DNA from: Cyanobium sp. FGCU6
GTDB taxonomy: Bacteria > Cyanobacteriota > Cyanobacteriia > PCC-6307 > Cyanobiaceae
NCBI GenBank assembly: GCA_024958655.1
Contig: JANWUR010000011.1
Location: 1 to 64,000 of the forward strand
Length of the DNA: 64,000 bases
Direction of reading: 5' to 3'
The notes under the pieces are model-generated. The model had not been told where the DNA came from. It did no database searches and saw only the letters and a program-made list of their open reading frames with translations. Position 1 is the first letter of the stretch. Each line of letters begins with the position of its first letter. The position numbers and the translations under genes are program-made. Positions 19,541 to 28,546 of the stretch are shown piece by piece.

Positions 19541-20515
19541 ATGTCCCTGCTGATCAGCCCTACCGATCGCATCTATGTGGCGGGACACCGGGGCATGGCC
19601 GGATCCGCCATCGTTCGTAGGCTCAGGCGTTCTGGTTACGAATCCATCCTTACGTCCTCCCGCGAGGAACTCGACCTAACCGATCCGAGCGCTACGGCCG
19701 CTTGGTTCGCTGATCATCGGCCTGATGTCGTGATTCTGGCCGCTGCCAAGGTGGGAGGCATTCTGGCCAATGCCACGTTTCCCGCTGATTTTCTTCTGGA
19801 GAATCTGAAGATCCAGAACCATGTGATCGAACAGGCATGGCGTTGCGGCAGCCGCCGATTTCTCTTTCTCGGCAGCAGTTGCATCTATCCCAAACATGCT
19901 CCCCAGCCGATTCGTGAGGAGGCCTTGCTCACCGGTCCGCTGGAGCCCACGAACGAATGGTATGCTATCGCCAAGATCACCGGCATCCAGCTCTGCCGTG
20001 CTTTGAAAGTCCAGCACGGCTTCGATGCCATCAGCCTGATGCCCACCAACCTCTATGGGCCAGGCGATAACTATCACCCCACCAACAGCCATGTGCTGCC
20101 GGCGCTGATCCGTCGTTTTCACGAAGCCAGGGAGAAGTCGGAACAAGTGGTGACCTGCTGGGGCAGCGGCACACCGCGACGTGAATTCCTGCACGTCGAC
20201 GATCTGGCCGACGCTGCGGTATTTTGCCTCGAGCGCTGGCAACCTCAGCTCGATGACATCCAACACCTTAATGTGGGAACTGGCACCGATGTGACCATCA
20301 GGGAGCTGGCTGAGCAGATTGCAGCAGCGACAGGGTTCAAGGGTGTGATCGCCTGGGATGCCGACAAGCCCGATGGCACCCCAAGAAAGCTGCTTGATGT
20401 GAGCAGGCTCAGCGCCCTAGGCTGGCGGGCGAAGATTCCCTTGCACGAAGGGCTGAAGAGCACGGTGGATGAGTTCATCAATGGACTGCGTCAGGGTGAG
20501 GAGGTGAGGCTTTGA
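19541..20515 (+). CDS. fcl: GDP-L-fucose synthase
   Basis: Fcl (WcaG) is the epimerase/reductase that turns GDP-4-keto-6-deoxymannose into GDP-L-fucose. The 324-aa protein has the Rossmann motif [17 protein letters not shown] near residues 12-28, [17 protein letters not shown] and [19 protein letters not shown], which includes the catalytic YxxxK, then [14 protein letters not shown]. Start ATG 19541 fits the family length. It directly follows gmd, whose product it consumes. Confidence 0.96.
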   Translation: MSLLISPTDRIYVAGHRGMAGSAIVRRLRRSGYESILTSSREELDLTDPSATAAWFADHRPDVVILAAAKVGGILANATFPADFLLENLKIQNHVIEQAWRCGSRRFLFLGSSCIYPKHAPQPIREEALLTGPLEPTNEWYAIAKITGIQLCRALKVQHGFDAISLMPTNLYGPGDNYHPTNSHVLPALIRRFHEAREKSEQVVTCWGSGTPRREFLHVDDLADAAVFCLERWQPQLDDIQHLNVGTGTDVTIRELAEQIAAATGFKGVIAWDADKPDGTPRKLLDVSRLSALGWRAKIPLHEGLKSTVDEFINGLRQGEEVRL

Positions 20516-20609
20516 TCACCCAGACAAGGTTTCCGCAGGGTGAGCACTCTGGGGCCCATGCAAAGGCGGATTACCTTGGTGCTGTTGTTTTCCATGTTGG
20601 AGTCGGTTC

Positions 20610-21656
20610 GTGAGGGTTCTGGTCACCGGAGGTGCTGGGTACATCGGCAGCCATGCCGTACGTGCCCTGCACCGTGCAGGCCATCAGCCCCTCGTGCTCG
20701 ACAACCTGGTCTACGGCCATGCAGAGATTGTTCAGCAGGTGCTCGGCATTCCTTTGGTGGTGGGTCAGGTTGGTGATCGCGAGGTGCTCGAAGCTCTCCT
20801 GAGGGGTCGCCATCCCGCCCTGGTGGGTACACCCCACGAAGGTCGACCGGTTGAAGCGGTCTTGCATTTTGCCGCCTATGCCTACGTGGGGGAGTCAGTG
20901 AGCGATCCTGCCAAGTACTACCGCAACAATCTCGGGGATACGCTCACCCTGCTCGAAGCCCTCGTGGCCAGCGAGCGGCCACTCCCCATCGTGTTCTCTT
21001 CTACCTGTGCCACCTACGGCCTGCCCCAGCAGGTTCCGATCACCGAGGAACATCCTCAGGCCCCTATCAATCCCTACGGCCAGAGCAAATTGATGGTGGA
21101 GCAATTGCTCCGTGACTTTGGCCGTGCCTATGGACTTCCCAGTGTTATATTCCGCTATTTCAATGCAGCTGGTGCTGATCCCGATGGAGATATAGGTGAG
21201 GATCACACTCCAGAGACCCACCTCATTCCTCGGGTATTAGATGTTATGAGCGGCAGGGAGCCTTACCTGCAAATCTTTGGAGACGATTACCCAACCCCAG
21301 ATGGAACCTGCATTCGTGATTACATTCATGTCAGCGATCTAGCCGATGCTCATGTGCTCGGTCTTGAGCGTTTGCTCCGGATGCGCGAGCGGGAAGAAGC
21401 TTCAAAGAATCCGCTCATCTATAACCTTGGAAACGGTACGGGTTATTCCGTTCAGCAGGTGATTGAAACTGCCAAACGGGTTACTGGACGTGGTCTACTG
21501 GCCCATGTTGCCAAGCGTCGCGAAGGAGATCCAGCACAGTTGGTGGCTAGTGCCACCCGGGCCCGGGATGAGTTGGGTTGGAGGCCACGTTATCCGGAAT
21601 TGGAGACGATTATCGAGCATGCCTGGGCTTGGCACCGACAACGCCATCTCTCATGA
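20610..21656 (+). CDS. galE: UDP-glucose 4-epimerase
   Basis: GalE interconverts UDP-glucose and UDP-galactose (some members also the N-acetyl forms). The 348-aa protein shows VLVTGGAGYIGSHAVRAL at the N-terminus, LHFAAYAYVGESVSDPAKYY, FSSTCATYG, INPYGQSKLMVEQLL with the YxxxK pair, and FRYFNAAGADPDGDIGE. The start is GTG 20610 with GGAG seven bases upstream. It follows fcl by 94 bases and supplies UDP-galactose to the island's transferases and to glf. From about 21.1 kb onward the DNA becomes visibly less GC-rich than the flanking core genes. Confidence 0.94.
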   Translation: MRVLVTGGAGYIGSHAVRALHRAGHQPLVLDNLVYGHAEIVQQVLGIPLVVGQVGDREVLEALLRGRHPALVGTPHEGRPVEAVLHFAAYAYVGESVSDPAKYYRNNLGDTLTLLEALVASERPLPIVFSSTCATYGLPQQVPITEEHPQAPINPYGQSKLMVEQLLRDFGRAYGLPSVIFRYFNAAGADPDGDIGEDHTPETHLIPRVLDVMSGREPYLQIFGDDYPTPDGTCIRDYIHVSDLADAHVLGLERLLRMREREEASKNPLIYNLGNGTGYSVQQVIETAKRVTGRGLLAHVAKRREGDPAQLVASATRARDELGWRPRYPELETIIEHAWAWHRQRHLS

Positions 21657-21959
21657 ACGGGCATTCAGCCAGAGATGGAGCCATGAATAGATCTTGGTAC
21701 TTCTGGTTAATTGTTTAATCTAGCGATAGCCAGACTCTCTGTTCATCCAGAAGCCCTGAGATGGAGCAGGAGTCCTTGTATCGATGATGTCATCCGCTGG
21801 TGCGCAGCATTCCTGCGGTGGGGGCGTCTGCCCCCCCCCACCGCCACACACACTTATCTTTTTCCTGTGGTTCTCTTCCTCTCTGCAGAGTCAGCGGTTA
21901 TGGATGGAGAAGCTGGGTAGATGGCTTAAAGTCGGATCAGTTGTTCGCAGAGAATTCCC
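21657..21959. other. 303-base gap between galE and the ABC exporter
   Basis: No convincing gene is present; small open frames here are broken or have low-complexity translations. The gap contains one strong hairpin described separately, a run of nine C residues (21831-21839), and a T-rich stretch afterwards. The upstream part is AT-richer than most of the window, so a promoter for the ABC exporter could lie here, but I cannot place one. Confidence 0.5.
21815..21844 (+). terminator. Hairpin with C9 tract, possible galE terminator
   Basis: GCGGTGGGGGC (21815-21825) can pair with a G-C-rich 3' arm ending ACCGC (to 21844). The 3' arm has nine C residues against five G residues, so several registers are possible. 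A CTTTTT run follows after about a dozen bases. It may end the gmd-fcl-galE transcript. Confidence 0.45.
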
Positions 21960-23870
21960 TTGCTCTGGCTGCGTCGAGCTATTCGCACTGCGGTTTCTCC
22001 TCTGGCAGATCCGCTGCTCGATCCCCGTCCTGCTTCAAGGCTCATCCGTTCCACCGCCCGTAAGCAGTGGCCGCGGTTTTTAGTCAATCTTCTGCTCAGC
22101 TTCTTACAAGCCGGTGCGGAAGGCGCAACATTGGGTGTAGTTTTCCTTGCGGTGGACCTGCTGTCCCGGTCCCAGGGATCCGAAACCTTCGACTTGAGTT
22201 GGAGCGGCCTTCATCTTCTTTCCTTTGTCCCAGGCCTGAGCCAGGCGATTGGAGGCCTGCCGACCACCACTCTCTTCACCCTTTTACTGAGCGCGGCCGT
22301 ACTGCTCAAGCTGGTCCAAAGCCTGGCAATGTATCTAGCCGCAGTGAATGTCGGCTATTTCTCTGCGAGGGTGAATGCCGAGGTGACAGGGCTGATCCAC
22401 CATCAGATTCTTCGGCTTACTCTTGCGTGCGCTAGTCATTACCCAGTAGGTGATCTTACTGCCTATGCGTCAGGTGGTCCCGCTGCCGTAATGAACCAGA
22501 TCACTATTGCCAGTTCATTCATCGTGAACATGATGATGGTGCTGGTCTATCTCGTTGTCCTGATTTCGCTTTCCCCATGGCTTCTTGCCGCAGCGGTATT
22601 AATGGCGTTCGCGCTGATGCTTCTCCAGCGCGAACTTCTTCCAAGGATACGTCATCGCGCTTTCGAGCAGCAAGCCATTGTTGTTGGCATCAGCACTCGA
22701 ATCACCGAGAATATACAAGGTCTCAGATTGCTGCATACCAGTGGCCAGTTGGAGGCTGCTGACCGAGGTCTGCTCGAAAAGATGGGTGAATTAGAGTCCA
22801 ATACTCGTTCTATCTCAAAGCTGAACGCAGTAACGGCACCGGTCACTATCTTCCTGCCGATGGCGATGATCGCCTTGATCGCAGGCCTGAGTCTCTTGGT
22901 TTTTGGGGCCCGAAATTCCGGGGTTCTGCCCAGTCTGGTTACCTTTGTGGTGGCGCTCCAAAGGCTCAACGGATCGTTTGGGTCGGTTGCCGCCAACTTT
23001 TCCTCCCTGAATGCAAATAGTGCCGCCATCCATAGGCTCAATGAGATTCTTGATCCAATAGATAAAACTTTCAGACGTCAAGGAGGCATTCCTTTTCAGA
23101 GGCTATCTGAATCTATTGAGCTTAAGAATGTTTCGCTGAGTTACACGCCAGGTTCTACTCCTGCCGTGCGCGATGTAAGCCTCACCATTCCTCGAGGGCA
23201 TACACTTGCTTTGGTAGGGGCCAGCGGTGCGGGTAAGAGTACAATTGCCGATCTCCTTGTGGGCCTCTATGATCCCAGTAGCGGAAAGATCCTCGTAGAT
23301 GGAGTCGATCTCAGCAGTTTTGATTTGCTGAGCTGGCAGCAAAAACTTGGAGTCGTCAGCCAGGACACCTTCCTGTTCAACGCCAGCATTGCTTATAATA
23401 TAGGTTTTGGTACGCCCGGCGCCACCATTCTGGAGATTGAAGCCGCCGCAGCAAAGGCGCAGGCCACAGGTTTTATTAGCAGCCTTCCTAGCGGATTTGG
23501 CACCATCATCGGTGAACGAGGCTACCGATTGAGCGGAGGACAGCGGCAGCGTATTTCTCTGGCAAGGGCCATTCTCAGAAATCCTGAACTACTGATTCTT
23601 GATGAAGCCACCAGTGCTCTCGACAGTCAGAGCGAGCGACTGGTGCAGCAGGCGATTGAACAGTTCGAGCGCCAGCACACTGTGCTGGTGATTGCTCACC
23701 GACTCAGCACCATTGTCAATGCTGATCTGATTTGCGTGATGGACGAGGGCAGCATCGTGGAGCGTGGCAACCACCTAGCCTTATTGGCAAAGGACGGCCG
23801 CTACGCCAATCTCTGGAGGCAGCAGAGCCAACAGACAGTTCAAGGCCTCTCCATCACGCCCACCCCTTGA
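21960..23870 (+). CDS. Half-size ABC exporter (MsbA/PglK-like)
   Basis: A 636-aa ABC transporter with an N-terminal six-helix membrane domain (roughly residues 30-330) fused to one ATPase domain (about 365-620), so it should act as a homodimer in the cytoplasmic membrane. ATPase marks: Walker A GASGAGKST near 420, signature LSGGQRQR near 524, Walker B LLILDEATSALD near 544, and an H-loop IAHRLST. MsbA, PglK and several peptide or lipid exporters have this layout. It lies in a polysaccharide locus, so a lipid-linked-oligosaccharide flippase is plausible. The start is TTG 21960, the first usable codon after an in-frame stop. Its last 31 bases overlap the convergent gene. Confidence 0.85.
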   Translation: MLWLRRAIRTAVSPLADPLLDPRPASRLIRSTARKQWPRFLVNLLLSFLQAGAEGATLGVVFLAVDLLSRSQGSETFDLSWSGLHLLSFVPGLSQAIGGLPTTTLFTLLLSAAVLLKLVQSLAMYLAAVNVGYFSARVNAEVTGLIHHQILRLTLACASHYPVGDLTAYASGGPAAVMNQITIASSFIVNMMMVLVYLVVLISLSPWLLAAAVLMAFALMLLQRELLPRIRHRAFEQQAIVVGISTRITENIQGLRLLHTSGQLEAADRGLLEKMGELESNTRSISKLNAVTAPVTIFLPMAMIALIAGLSLLVFGARNSGVLPSLVTFVVALQRLNGSFGSVAANFSSLNANSAAIHRLNEILDPIDKTFRRQGGIPFQRLSESIELKNVSLSYTPGSTPAVRDVSLTIPRGHTLALVGASGAGKSTIADLLVGLYDPSSGKILVDGVDLSSFDLLSWQQKLGVVSQDTFLFNASIAYNIGFGTPGATILEIEAAAAKAQATGFISSLPSGFGTIIGERGYRLSGGQRQRISLARAILRNPELLILDEATSALDSQSERLVQQAIEQFERQHTVLVIAHRLSTIVNADLICVMDEGSIVERGNHLALLAKDGRYANLWRQQSQQTVQGLSITPTP

Positions 23871-24988
23871 TGCTTGTCCCCCGAGGATTCAGCCCTCACC
23901 GGCCACGGGCGGGCCAGGGGTTCACCTACGAACACCCCTTGGCTGGGAAGTGCCACACTGCGCCAGTAGGCCTCAATCAGAGTGTCGCCGCGCAGGTAGT
24001 AGGCCAGAACCAGGCCAGGATCCGGGAATTTGCCGGTCATATTGCAGGGTTCAGAAACTGTCCCATAACTCCCTGTCGCACCGGCCTCCAGCCAGCGCAG
24101 CACACTCATCTGGGAGCTGTCCGTGAGCTGCCCGCCCAGAGAGGTGAGGTGGTCGGCCACGGCTCCAGGACGGAACCGATTGCTGCGCAGATCCTCTACG
24201 AAGGCGAGACCGGTGAAGTAAGCCATCACGTCGCCGGCGCCTCGGAGAGTATTCCCCTGGAGCACCCGCACCCGGAAGGTCGGGCCGATCGTGCTGGCAA
24301 TGGACAAGAAGCGCGCGGCCCGCACATTTCGCGCTGAATCATCTGTGCTCAGGAGGTAGGCCGTTCCGGGGGGCCGGCTTCCATCGGCGGCAACGCCGCG
24401 ATCAATCAGTCGTCGTGCTTCCCATGGGGAGGTTGCTGCCAACATCATCGTGGGACGAATACCCAGTTGCGACCAGGGACGGCGGATATCTCCCCTGGCG
24501 AAGTATGGGTTCGTTACGGACGCTCCGCACCTGCCGCCGCAGGATTCGGCGATGTCCAGGCCATGAGCGAAGGCACTGGTGATGGACTGACAGCCCACCC
24601 GATAGGGCTGAGCCCATGCCAAGGCGTAGACCTGAACATGGGATGGGGTCTGACGCAGGACGGAGTGTCTGAGAGTGCGGAAATCCTTGGCAGAGATGTC
24701 CGTGCGGTCAGCGGGTATGGACACACGGATCACCTGGGAGTCAGGCAGCTGCCGGGCACGGATGTAATGGCGGCCGATGGCTTGGCTGAGGGGATCGTTC
24801 TGGTTGATCACCAGAGCCAGATGCCTCTGGTCGAGGGGCCCGTCGTCGGGATCCTGGCCAACCAGCACAGGGCTTGGGGACGTCAGGTTGTCGGATGCCG
24901 TGACCAGGCCCACCCCCAGCACCGTCAGCAGAACTCCTACCCAGGTGAGCATCCTCAACCCAGCCAGCTCCGAAGCGCACCTCACCAT
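23840..24988 (-). CDS. TIGR03790-type secreted protein of unknown function
   Basis: A 382-aa protein I assign to the TIGR03790 family on pattern: LALVINQNDPLSQAIGRHYIRARQLP, QVIRVSIP, a middle AYALAWAQPYRVGCQSIT-like stretch, and a C-terminal GATGSYGTVSEPCN with LVLAYYLRGDTLIEAYW. The family is exported and of unknown function. Residues 13-33 form a hydrophobic segment (MLTWVGVLLTVLGVGLV), probably an uncleaved anchor or signal peptide. I use ATG 24988 because it puts an Arg before the hydrophobic core; ATG 24952 and a longer frame to 25114 are alternatives. It overlaps the convergent ABC exporter by 31 bases and follows a glycosyltransferase-like gene on the same strand. Confidence 0.75.
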   Translation of the reverse strand: MVRCASELAGLRMLTWVGVLLTVLGVGLVTASDNLTSPSPVLVGQDPDDGPLDQRHLALVINQNDPLSQAIGRHYIRARQLPDSQVIRVSIPADRTDISAKDFRTLRHSVLRQTPSHVQVYALAWAQPYRVGCQSITSAFAHGLDIAESCGGRCGASVTNPYFARGDIRRPWSQLGIRPTMMLAATSPWEARRLIDRGVAADGSRPPGTAYLLSTDDSARNVRAARFLSIASTIGPTFRVRVLQGNTLRGAGDVMAYFTGLAFVEDLRSNRFRPGAVADHLTSLGGQLTDSSQMSVLRWLEAGATGSYGTVSEPCNMTGKFPDPGLVLAYYLRGDTLIEAYWRSVALPSQGVFVGEPLARPWPVRAESSGDKHQGVGVMERP

Positions 24989-25034
24989 GCTGGAGGCCCG
25001 TAGCGGGGCATGCGCGGAGGTCGGGGTGCAGAAC

Positions 25035-25976
25035 TCAGCGTCGTTGCCGCAATGCCTGCAGTCTTCGTCGCGGTCCAAGGAACCTGCGGAGCCTTCCCAC
25101 AAGACGATCGGCAACGGTGGTCAGATGCTGATGGTGCAGGTGCCAACGCCCACCAAGCACGGCAAGCCTGCTGGGCCGAGAGGGAAGAGCTAGACCGAGC
25201 TTCTCCCCCAGGGCAAAGGTTGCCTGGCGCCAATGCTCCGCAGCCTCATGGGCCAGTGACGGCCCGGAGGACTGCTGGGAAAGCTGGGTGAGATTGGCTG
25301 GCTCGAACCGCTCGACGGCGATCACGCCCGGGATGCCGGCCATGTCGGTGCCGGCTTCGCTGAAGACCACGCACCCGTTGAGGGGGGCTTGCCACATCCT
25401 TCCTGAGGCCGTGGTGCCGCGCTGGTAGGCGTACATCAGGCCGTAGCAGCAGCGGGCCCTCGCCAGCCGGCGATTGGCCTCCAGGTAGCTCAGTCCGTGG
25501 GTGTCCACCCCAAGGCGATCCCATTTGCCCCCGTAGACCTCCAGATCTCCTGCGCGCACCAGATCCACGATCTGGTGCTGGTAGGGATCGTCACGCAGGG
25601 GTTTCCAGTTGGCAATGTGCAGGGGCCGGGACTGGCGCTTGCTTGCAAGGGGCTGCTGCCAGAGCTCGGGTACCACCGGCAGATAGCCCCGCAGCCACTC
25701 CACCCCCTCCCGGTGGGCCGGGGGCGTGAGGGACACCACCACGATTCGGGACGCTGCGGGCATTCGCCCTGCCCAGTCGATCCTGTGTTCCTTGACGTAG
25801 TCATAGACGTGCACATCTCCACGATGGCCGCTGAGGGACTGCCCCGGATCCCCGCGCAACAGGACCAGCAGGTCTCCTGCTCGAGGGGGGCGATTGAGAT
25901 GTACCAGATATCCAGCCGACCGGTAGAAGACCTGGATGTTGAGAAACACATCCAGATCCACGTAGTCGTAGGACAT
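25035..25976 (-). CDS. Glycosyltransferase-like protein
   Basis: The 313-aa product lacks an obvious GT2 core, but its C-terminal half reads like the GT4-type Glyco_trans_1_2 domain: VDLVRAGDLEVYGGKWDRLG, then YLEANRRLARARCCYGL, then SGRMWQAPLNGCVVFSE and VIAVERFEP. The N-terminal third may form the acceptor-side Rossmann fold. It is read away from the long plus-strand cluster, is upstream of the TIGR03790-type gene on the same strand, and probably forms a two-gene unit with it. The very C-terminus is Arg-rich. The start is ATG 25976 (MSYDYVDLD); an ATG at 25997 is also possible. Confidence 0.6.
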   Translation of the reverse strand: MSYDYVDLDVFLNIQVFYRSAGYLVHLNRPPRAGDLLVLLRGDPGQSLSGHRGDVHVYDYVKEHRIDWAGRMPAASRIVVVSLTPPAHREGVEWLRGYLPVVPELWQQPLASKRQSRPLHIANWKPLRDDPYQHQIVDLVRAGDLEVYGGKWDRLGVDTHGLSYLEANRRLARARCCYGLMYAYQRGTTASGRMWQAPLNGCVVFSEAGTDMAGIPGVIAVERFEPANLTQLSQQSSGPSLAHEAAEHWRQATFALGEKLGLALPSRPSRLAVLGGRWHLHHQHLTTVADRLVGRLRRFLGPRRRLQALRQRR

Positions 25977-26072
25977 CACCCAGCAGTTCCCTCTCATCCT
26001 GAAGGTTCAAGCCGGCGGCAGCCTAGGGCAGTAACCTTGCCATGCTTTCCGCCAGCGGTCGTCCCCCCAGGC

Positions 26073-27635
26073 ATGCTTGATCTCACCCCTGGTTTCGCCG
26101 TCCGTCTGATCGGTTACTGCAACCTCTCGGAGGATCAGATCCTCCGGCGCTTCCAGCAGGAAGGGGCTGATGCTCTTCGAGCGCTTGAGGGTGAGTACAC
26201 CATCGTGGTCACCACCCCCGATGAATGCTGGATCATGACATCGCCAGTGGGGGCAACGCATTATTTTTATCACCATCAGGGCGAACATTTTCACCACGGT
26301 CAGCAGGTTGCCATCATTGCCAGTCAGGCAGGTCTGGACTGGCGGTGGAACTGGCAGGCTCTAGGTGATCTTCTGCAGCTGGAGAATCTCACGGGCAACG
26401 CTACCCTTCACCCGGAGATCCACAAGGTTCCTCCAGGCAGCCTCGTACACTTTCACAACCCTAGTGGCAGGCTGAGGCTGGAAAGCCGCATCTGCCTCGA
26501 CGAACTCCCCCGTAGGCACTCCACCCCAGCGGAGGCAGTGGAGTGTCTGAATCGCTCAGTGGAGACCTGGGCTGGTGCGAATCCCTACCTCTCCCTTTCC
26601 GGTGGATTTGACTCCCGGGTCATCCTCGCCTCGATGCTGCGCTGCGGCATCCGACCCCATCTCGTCACCGTAGGAAGCGAGACCTCTTCCGACGTCCAGG
26701 TCGCCCGCAGGATCGCCACTCACTTCAATCTCCGCCACAACCTGATCCAGCTTGAGCTTGATGACCTTCTGGACCATGGTCTCGCCGTGTCTGCCCTCAC
26801 CAATGGCACCAAGACGGCTTCCCATTGGCATACCTTTGTGTACCCCTTGAAAGCCTCCATTCCATCAGGTGCGGCTTTTTTTGTAGGTACACTTGGGGAA
26901 TTAGCCCGAAACTACTACTTCGACTACGGATCTCTTGGGCTGCTGGCGGATCGATTCCCGACCTTCTCCCTGAACCAGTTCTGGAGCCTCAAGTTGAGCA
27001 GGCACCCTACGTTCCTGGAGGGTGAACTCGAAGGCCTGGCACCTGAGCTGTCCCGCGAGCTTGATTCAGGAGGCATCCAACGACGGGCCAGAAGACTGTC
27101 GGGGTTCTGCCACCACCGTTTCCTGCAAGGTCTCACCCGTTATTATTTCGAGCAGAGGGTGCCGAACTTCTACGCCAACGGCATCGCCATGTACAGGTCT
27201 TCCAGTGCCTGGCGCTCACCCTTCCACAGCCGCGCCTGGATCGAGGCTGTCTGGAATCTGCCGGAACGCTGGAAGCTCGGCTCCAACTGGCATCGATTCG
27301 CGATCGCGCGCAACTGCCCAGATCTCCTGGACTTTTCCGAGGAAAAAGGCTTCGACAGACGCCGCATGCTTCGCCGGGCTCCACCTCTTTACTGGACCCC
27401 GCTGATTCAACGTGCCACCTACGTGACCTACGACCAGAGCGCCACTTGGTACCGCCAGCCGCTGCTCCAGGATTTCCTCCGCGACCACTTCCCCCTGATC
27501 GACGACCTGGTAGACCCTGCCCTGGCTGCTCGCATCGCTGATAGCCACTGCAGCGGTATGGATCGCACCCGAACGCTTGCTCACCTGCTCACCCTCATTC
27601 GCTGGAGGCAGGTGCTTTCGGAGGCCGCTCTATGA
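26073..27635 (+). CDS. Asparagine-synthetase-like protein lacking the glutaminase nucleophile
   Basis: The 520-aa product has an N-terminal region resembling the glutaminase half of class II amidotransferases (EGEYTIVVTTPDECWI), but the start MLDLTPGF has no Cys at position 2, so it cannot hydrolyse glutamine in the usual way. The C-terminal synthetase domain keeps the PP-loop YLSLSGGFDSRVILA near residue 170. Such AsnB relatives in surface-polysaccharide loci are thought to amidate sugars or use another amine source; the substrate here is unknown. I start at ATG 26073; the open frame extends much further upstream but that is antisense to the divergent gene. The next glycosyltransferase overlaps it by 4 bases (ATGA). 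Confidence 0.8.
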   Translation: MLDLTPGFAVRLIGYCNLSEDQILRRFQQEGADALRALEGEYTIVVTTPDECWIMTSPVGATHYFYHHQGEHFHHGQQVAIIASQAGLDWRWNWQALGDLLQLENLTGNATLHPEIHKVPPGSLVHFHNPSGRLRLESRICLDELPRRHSTPAEAVECLNRSVETWAGANPYLSLSGGFDSRVILASMLRCGIRPHLVTVGSETSSDVQVARRIATHFNLRHNLIQLELDDLLDHGLAVSALTNGTKTASHWHTFVYPLKASIPSGAAFFVGTLGELARNYYFDYGSLGLLADRFPTFSLNQFWSLKLSRHPTFLEGELEGLAPELSRELDSGGIQRRARRLSGFCHHRFLQGLTRYYFEQRVPNFYANGIAMYRSSSAWRSPFHSRAWIEAVWNLPERWKLGSNWHRFAIARNCPDLLDFSEEKGFDRRRMLRRAPPLYWTPLIQRATYVTYDQSATWYRQPLLQDFLRDHFPLIDDLVDPALAARIADSHCSGMDRTRTLAHLLTLIRWRQVLSEAAL

Positions 27636-28546
27636 ACGGGTCTTCCGCACGGACCCAAAAGCCGAAGGTCCGCACTGACCATCTTCACGGCTGGCTAGAT
27701 GCAGGCACGGTTGGCCAGGGTCCCCTGCCCGCCCTCACCTTGTCCGTGGTGATCCCTACGCTCAATCAGGGCGACACGATCGAGGATACCCTCGTTTCCA
27801 TCCTGGCCCAGGATTGCCTTGACCATCTCGAGATCATTGTGATGGACGGGGGCAGCACCGACGGCACCATGGCGGTGCTGGAACGCTATCGACCCTGGAT
27901 CCATCATCTGATCACAGGTCCCGATGGCGGTCAGTCCCAGGCCATCAATCGCGGTCTCTCCCTTGCCAGGGGTGACATCCTCGCCTGGATCAATTCCGAT
28001 GATTACTACCTCCCAGGGGCCCTGGCGGCTGTGTTGCAGCGCTTCGGCTCGGATCCCGCGTTGCAGTTTCTCGTGGGTGCCGGCGATGTGGTGAGCCTGG
28101 AGAACACCTTCCTGCGTCACGTCCCTTCCTTGCCGATGAACACGACCACGATGCAGGAGTGGAAGCTGGACCGCTGGGTCATGCAGCAGTCGTGTTTCTG
28201 GCGCCGTGAGCTGTGGCAGCGCGTTGGTGGCGTCGACGAGTCCCTGCATCTGTTGATGGACTATGACCTGTGGTTTCGCTTTTCCAAGCTCACACAGGCG
28301 GGTAGGATTGACCGAACCCTAGCAGCTATGCGCTATTATCCCGCAGCAAAAACTGTACGCCAGCGCAGCAAAGCCAGCGAAGAAATGGCCTATGTCTATG
28401 CCAAAAATGGTGCGCTCTCCGATCTGCGTGAATTGCTTGATTCCCTTGGGAGGGAACGCAGCCGCCTGGAGGCCCGCATTCATCGCTACGACTCCCAGTT
28501 GTTGGTGCGATTGCTGAAGCGTCTTCGGCTCCTGCCGCGGGATTGA
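27632..28546 (+). CDS. GT2-family glycosyltransferase
   Basis: A 304-aa GT-A fold glycosyltransferase. The core starts after a 30-residue leader: LSVVIPTLNQGDTIEDTL, EIIVMDGGSTDGTM, GPDGGQSQAINRGLSLARGDILAWINSDD (DxD-type metal site INSDDYYLP), and MDYDLWFRF downstream. Close to EPS transferases that begin VVIPTLNQ. Cytoplasmic face of the membrane. The start overlaps the asparagine-synthetase-like gene (ATGA), and the stop shares one base with the next ATG (TGATG), marking tight operon coupling. Donor and acceptor sugars cannot be inferred. Confidence 0.9.
   Translation: MNGSSARTQKPKVRTDHLHGWLDAGTVGQGPLPALTLSVVIPTLNQGDTIEDTLVSILAQDCLDHLEIIVMDGGSTDGTMAVLERYRPWIHHLITGPDGGQSQAINRGLSLARGDILAWINSDDYYLPGALAAVLQRFGSDPALQFLVGAGDVVSLENTFLRHVPSLPMNTTTMQEWKLDRWVMQQSCFWRRELWQRVGGVDESLHLLMDYDLWFRFSKLTQAGRIDRTLAAMRYYPAAKTVRQRSKASEEMAYVYAKNGALSDLRELLDSLGRERSRLEARIHRYDSQLLVRLLKRLRLLPRD

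Noticed and set aside
21960-27635. Lasso-peptide or similar RiPP cluster (ABC exporter plus Asn-synthetase-like protein)
   Set aside because: No transglutaminase-like protease, no PqqD-like recognition protein and no plausible precursor are visible; the surroundings are polysaccharide genes.
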